DNA from: an uncultured Lactobacillus sp.
GTDB lineage: Bacteria; Bacillota; Bacilli; Lactobacillales; Lactobacillaceae
Direction of reading: 5' to 3'
DNA length: 64,000 nucleotides
Assembly: GCA_910587695.1 (NCBI GenBank)
Contig: CAJUNC010000006.1
Location: forward strand, 53,809 to 117,808
Shown: piece by piece, positions 62,916-64,000 of the stretch
How the letters are laid out: each line of letters starts with the position of its first letter
How positions within the stretch are numbered: the first letter of the stretch is position 1
Notes under the pieces: generated by a model
Told to the model about the DNA's origin: nothing
Databases searched by the model: none
What the model saw: only the letters and a program-made list of their open reading frames with translations
Translations under genes and position numbers: made by a program

Positions 62916-63939
62916 CTGCTATTATCCTTTCTATTTGGCATAAACGATACTCAAAAAATGAGATCTCAGGGTAGCTTTCATGTAATTGTTGAAATTTCCA
63001 ATTTAAGACTGTGCAGTCCGCAAAAAAATCCACGATCTGCTTTTTGAGCTTCGGTGATAATAACCGTTCCTTTGGAAAATCATCCGTTAAAATAGCTACA
63101 TTCAAGAGATGTTCTTGGACGGTACTCTTCTGTATCCTTCGTAAATTTGCGATCTCTTCAATACTTTTACCCTCTAAAAACAAAGTATATGTCTTTTCTG
63201 TACTAGCCGGCAAATTAGTTAGACGTTTATAATGCATAACAAGTTTTGCTAACTCAAAGTTATGCTCAAGCAAATATTTAGCATACCGGGCACACAGATC
63301 ACGCCAGCCTACCTCGATCTCAGCCACTTGTATCTGATATCTCTCAGCTAATTGCGCTTTAGTCTGCCCTAAACGTCCATGTCCAGTTAATTGTTCACAA
63401 AAAAGTTGTGCATTCAACTTAGGCTCATGTGCTAAAAAATCGGTCAATGATGTAGTTATTTCCCTTAATAGGGTAGCTTTCCCATATCGTCTGAACCAGT
63501 TTTTGAAAAGTTGTTGCGTTTTAAAATCATTGATGATCGCAAAATATTTATTGTTTTGATAGCTCAATTCTGACGCAACTTGAACTAATAAATAAAATTG
63601 TTTCTCCCATCCCTTAAGATCAAATCCATTAAAAAAAGCCGGTTCGCGCAAAAATTGGTGCTTACCTTTCAATTCTTCGACCCGTGATCTACCTTTAACA
63701 GTCAAACACATCCCCTTAGAAGTTGACAGTAGCAACTTTTTTTGACATAACTCATCCAATGTAGGCTCGAAATTATTTATATCTAGCGGTAAAGCGATAA
63801 TATCTAAAAGTCCATATGCCTTCCCCCAAAATAAAGCTGAAGTTGTTAAATGATTACTCAAGAGTTGGCGAATGACAGCTGGTCGTCTCGGCTGACTCTC
63901 AGAGAAATAAAGTAGCCATTTTTCTGATCCATAATCCAT
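62899..63939 (-). CDS. YpbB-like helix-turn-helix protein associated with RecQ
   Basis: A 346-residue cytoplasmic protein. The C-terminal part has a helix-turn-helix (GKSIEEIANLRRIQKSTVQEHLLNVAI, about residues 258-284) as in the HTH_40 domain of Bacillus YpbB, whose gene precedes recQ/recS in the same way. The function is not established; the operon link suggests a role in DNA repair. GGTGAG lies five bases before the ATG at 63939. Bases 63940-64000, up to the window edge, hold no gene and should contain its promoter. Confidence 0.8.
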   Translation of the reverse strand: MDYGSEKWLLYFSESQPRRPAVIRQLLSNHLTTSALFWGKAYGLLDIIALPLDINNFEPTLDELCQKKLLLSTSKGMCLTVKGRSRVEELKGKHQFLREPAFFNGFDLKGWEKQFYLLVQVASELSYQNNKYFAIINDFKTQQLFKNWFRRYGKATLLREITTSLTDFLAHEPKLNAQLFCEQLTGHGRLGQTKAQLAERYQIQVAEIEVGWRDLCARYAKYLLEHNFELAKLVMHYKRLTNLPASTEKTYTLFLEGKSIEEIANLRRIQKSTVQEHLLNVAILTDDFPKERLLSPKLKKQIVDFFADCTVLNWKFQQLHESYPEISFFEYRLCQIERIIAGERKA

Positions 63940-64000
63940 ATGCTCACCTGCTATATAAAACTTGAACAAACGTAATCAAATATATCAAATGATTACATTT

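Noticed and set aside
1..64000. CRISPR array, rRNA or tRNA genes
   Set aside because: No regularly spaced repeats, no cloverleaf with an anticodon arm and no rRNA signature was seen on either strand by eye. A short tRNA could still be missed without a covariance search.

Overview
This is a low-GC Gram-positive chromosome segment from the Lactobacillales, most likely a Ligilactobacillus-type lactobacillus (genus is an inference from gene content and protein style). It is almost entirely housekeeping DNA, interrupted by one accessory patch at about 20.0-23.4 kb that starts beside a near-canonical dif site. Genes left of that point are almost all on the + strand and genes right of about 26.7 kb almost all on the - strand. 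Both arms are therefore transcribed toward the patch, which is what the replication terminus of a bacterial chromosome looks like.

Layout. 1-20 kb (+): Mn-dependent pyrophosphatase C-terminus, DeoR regulator, BioY, aminotransferase (candidate PatA), glutamate racemase, EamA transporter, an unknown protein, phosphoesterase, a tyrosine recombinase, an MFS protein, Nudix hydrolase, parE-parC, RqcH (-), DegV, a TIM-barrel protein overlapping a signal peptidase, and an S66 carboxypeptidase. 19.9-24.6 kb: perfect palindrome, dif site, IS30 element bracketed by 27-bp direct repeats, a small phage-like operon (integrase, 41-aa membrane peptide, two unknown proteins), a RelBE toxin-antitoxin pair with operator repeats, and a secreted acid phosphatase gene framed by 19-bp inverted repeats. 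24.6-26.6 kb (+): small membrane protein, PlsY, LacX-like epimerase. 26.7-39.9 kb (-): hslU, hslV, xerC, trmFO, topA, dprA, rnhB, rbgA, lepB, ctpA, a YozE-family gene, and YpmS- and YpmR-type genes. 40-48.8 kb: folA, thyA, ABC-F, cca, YitT, a degenerate tyrosine recombinase (+), TPR protein. 48.8-56.4 kb: lysine/diaminopimelate operon (lysA-dapH-deacetylase-dapA-dapB-asd) behind a lysine riboswitch, with dapF divergent. 56.4-64 kb (-): hup, der, rpsA, cmk, LysM protein, recQ, ypbB.

How it fits together. The lysine operon uses the acetylase variant of the pathway, which needs an N-acetyl-diaminopimelate aminotransferase. That gene is not in the operon, and the aminotransferase at 2.2 kb is the obvious candidate. 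The window holds four tyrosine-recombinase-fold proteins: XerC, a 307-aa recombinase, a 190-aa phage-type integrase, and a catalytically degenerate relative. XerC lies about 9 kb from its presumed dif target. The most interesting places are the dif/island junction, the repeat-framed phosphatase gene, and the degenerate recombinase with its paired upstream sites and an orphan terminator.
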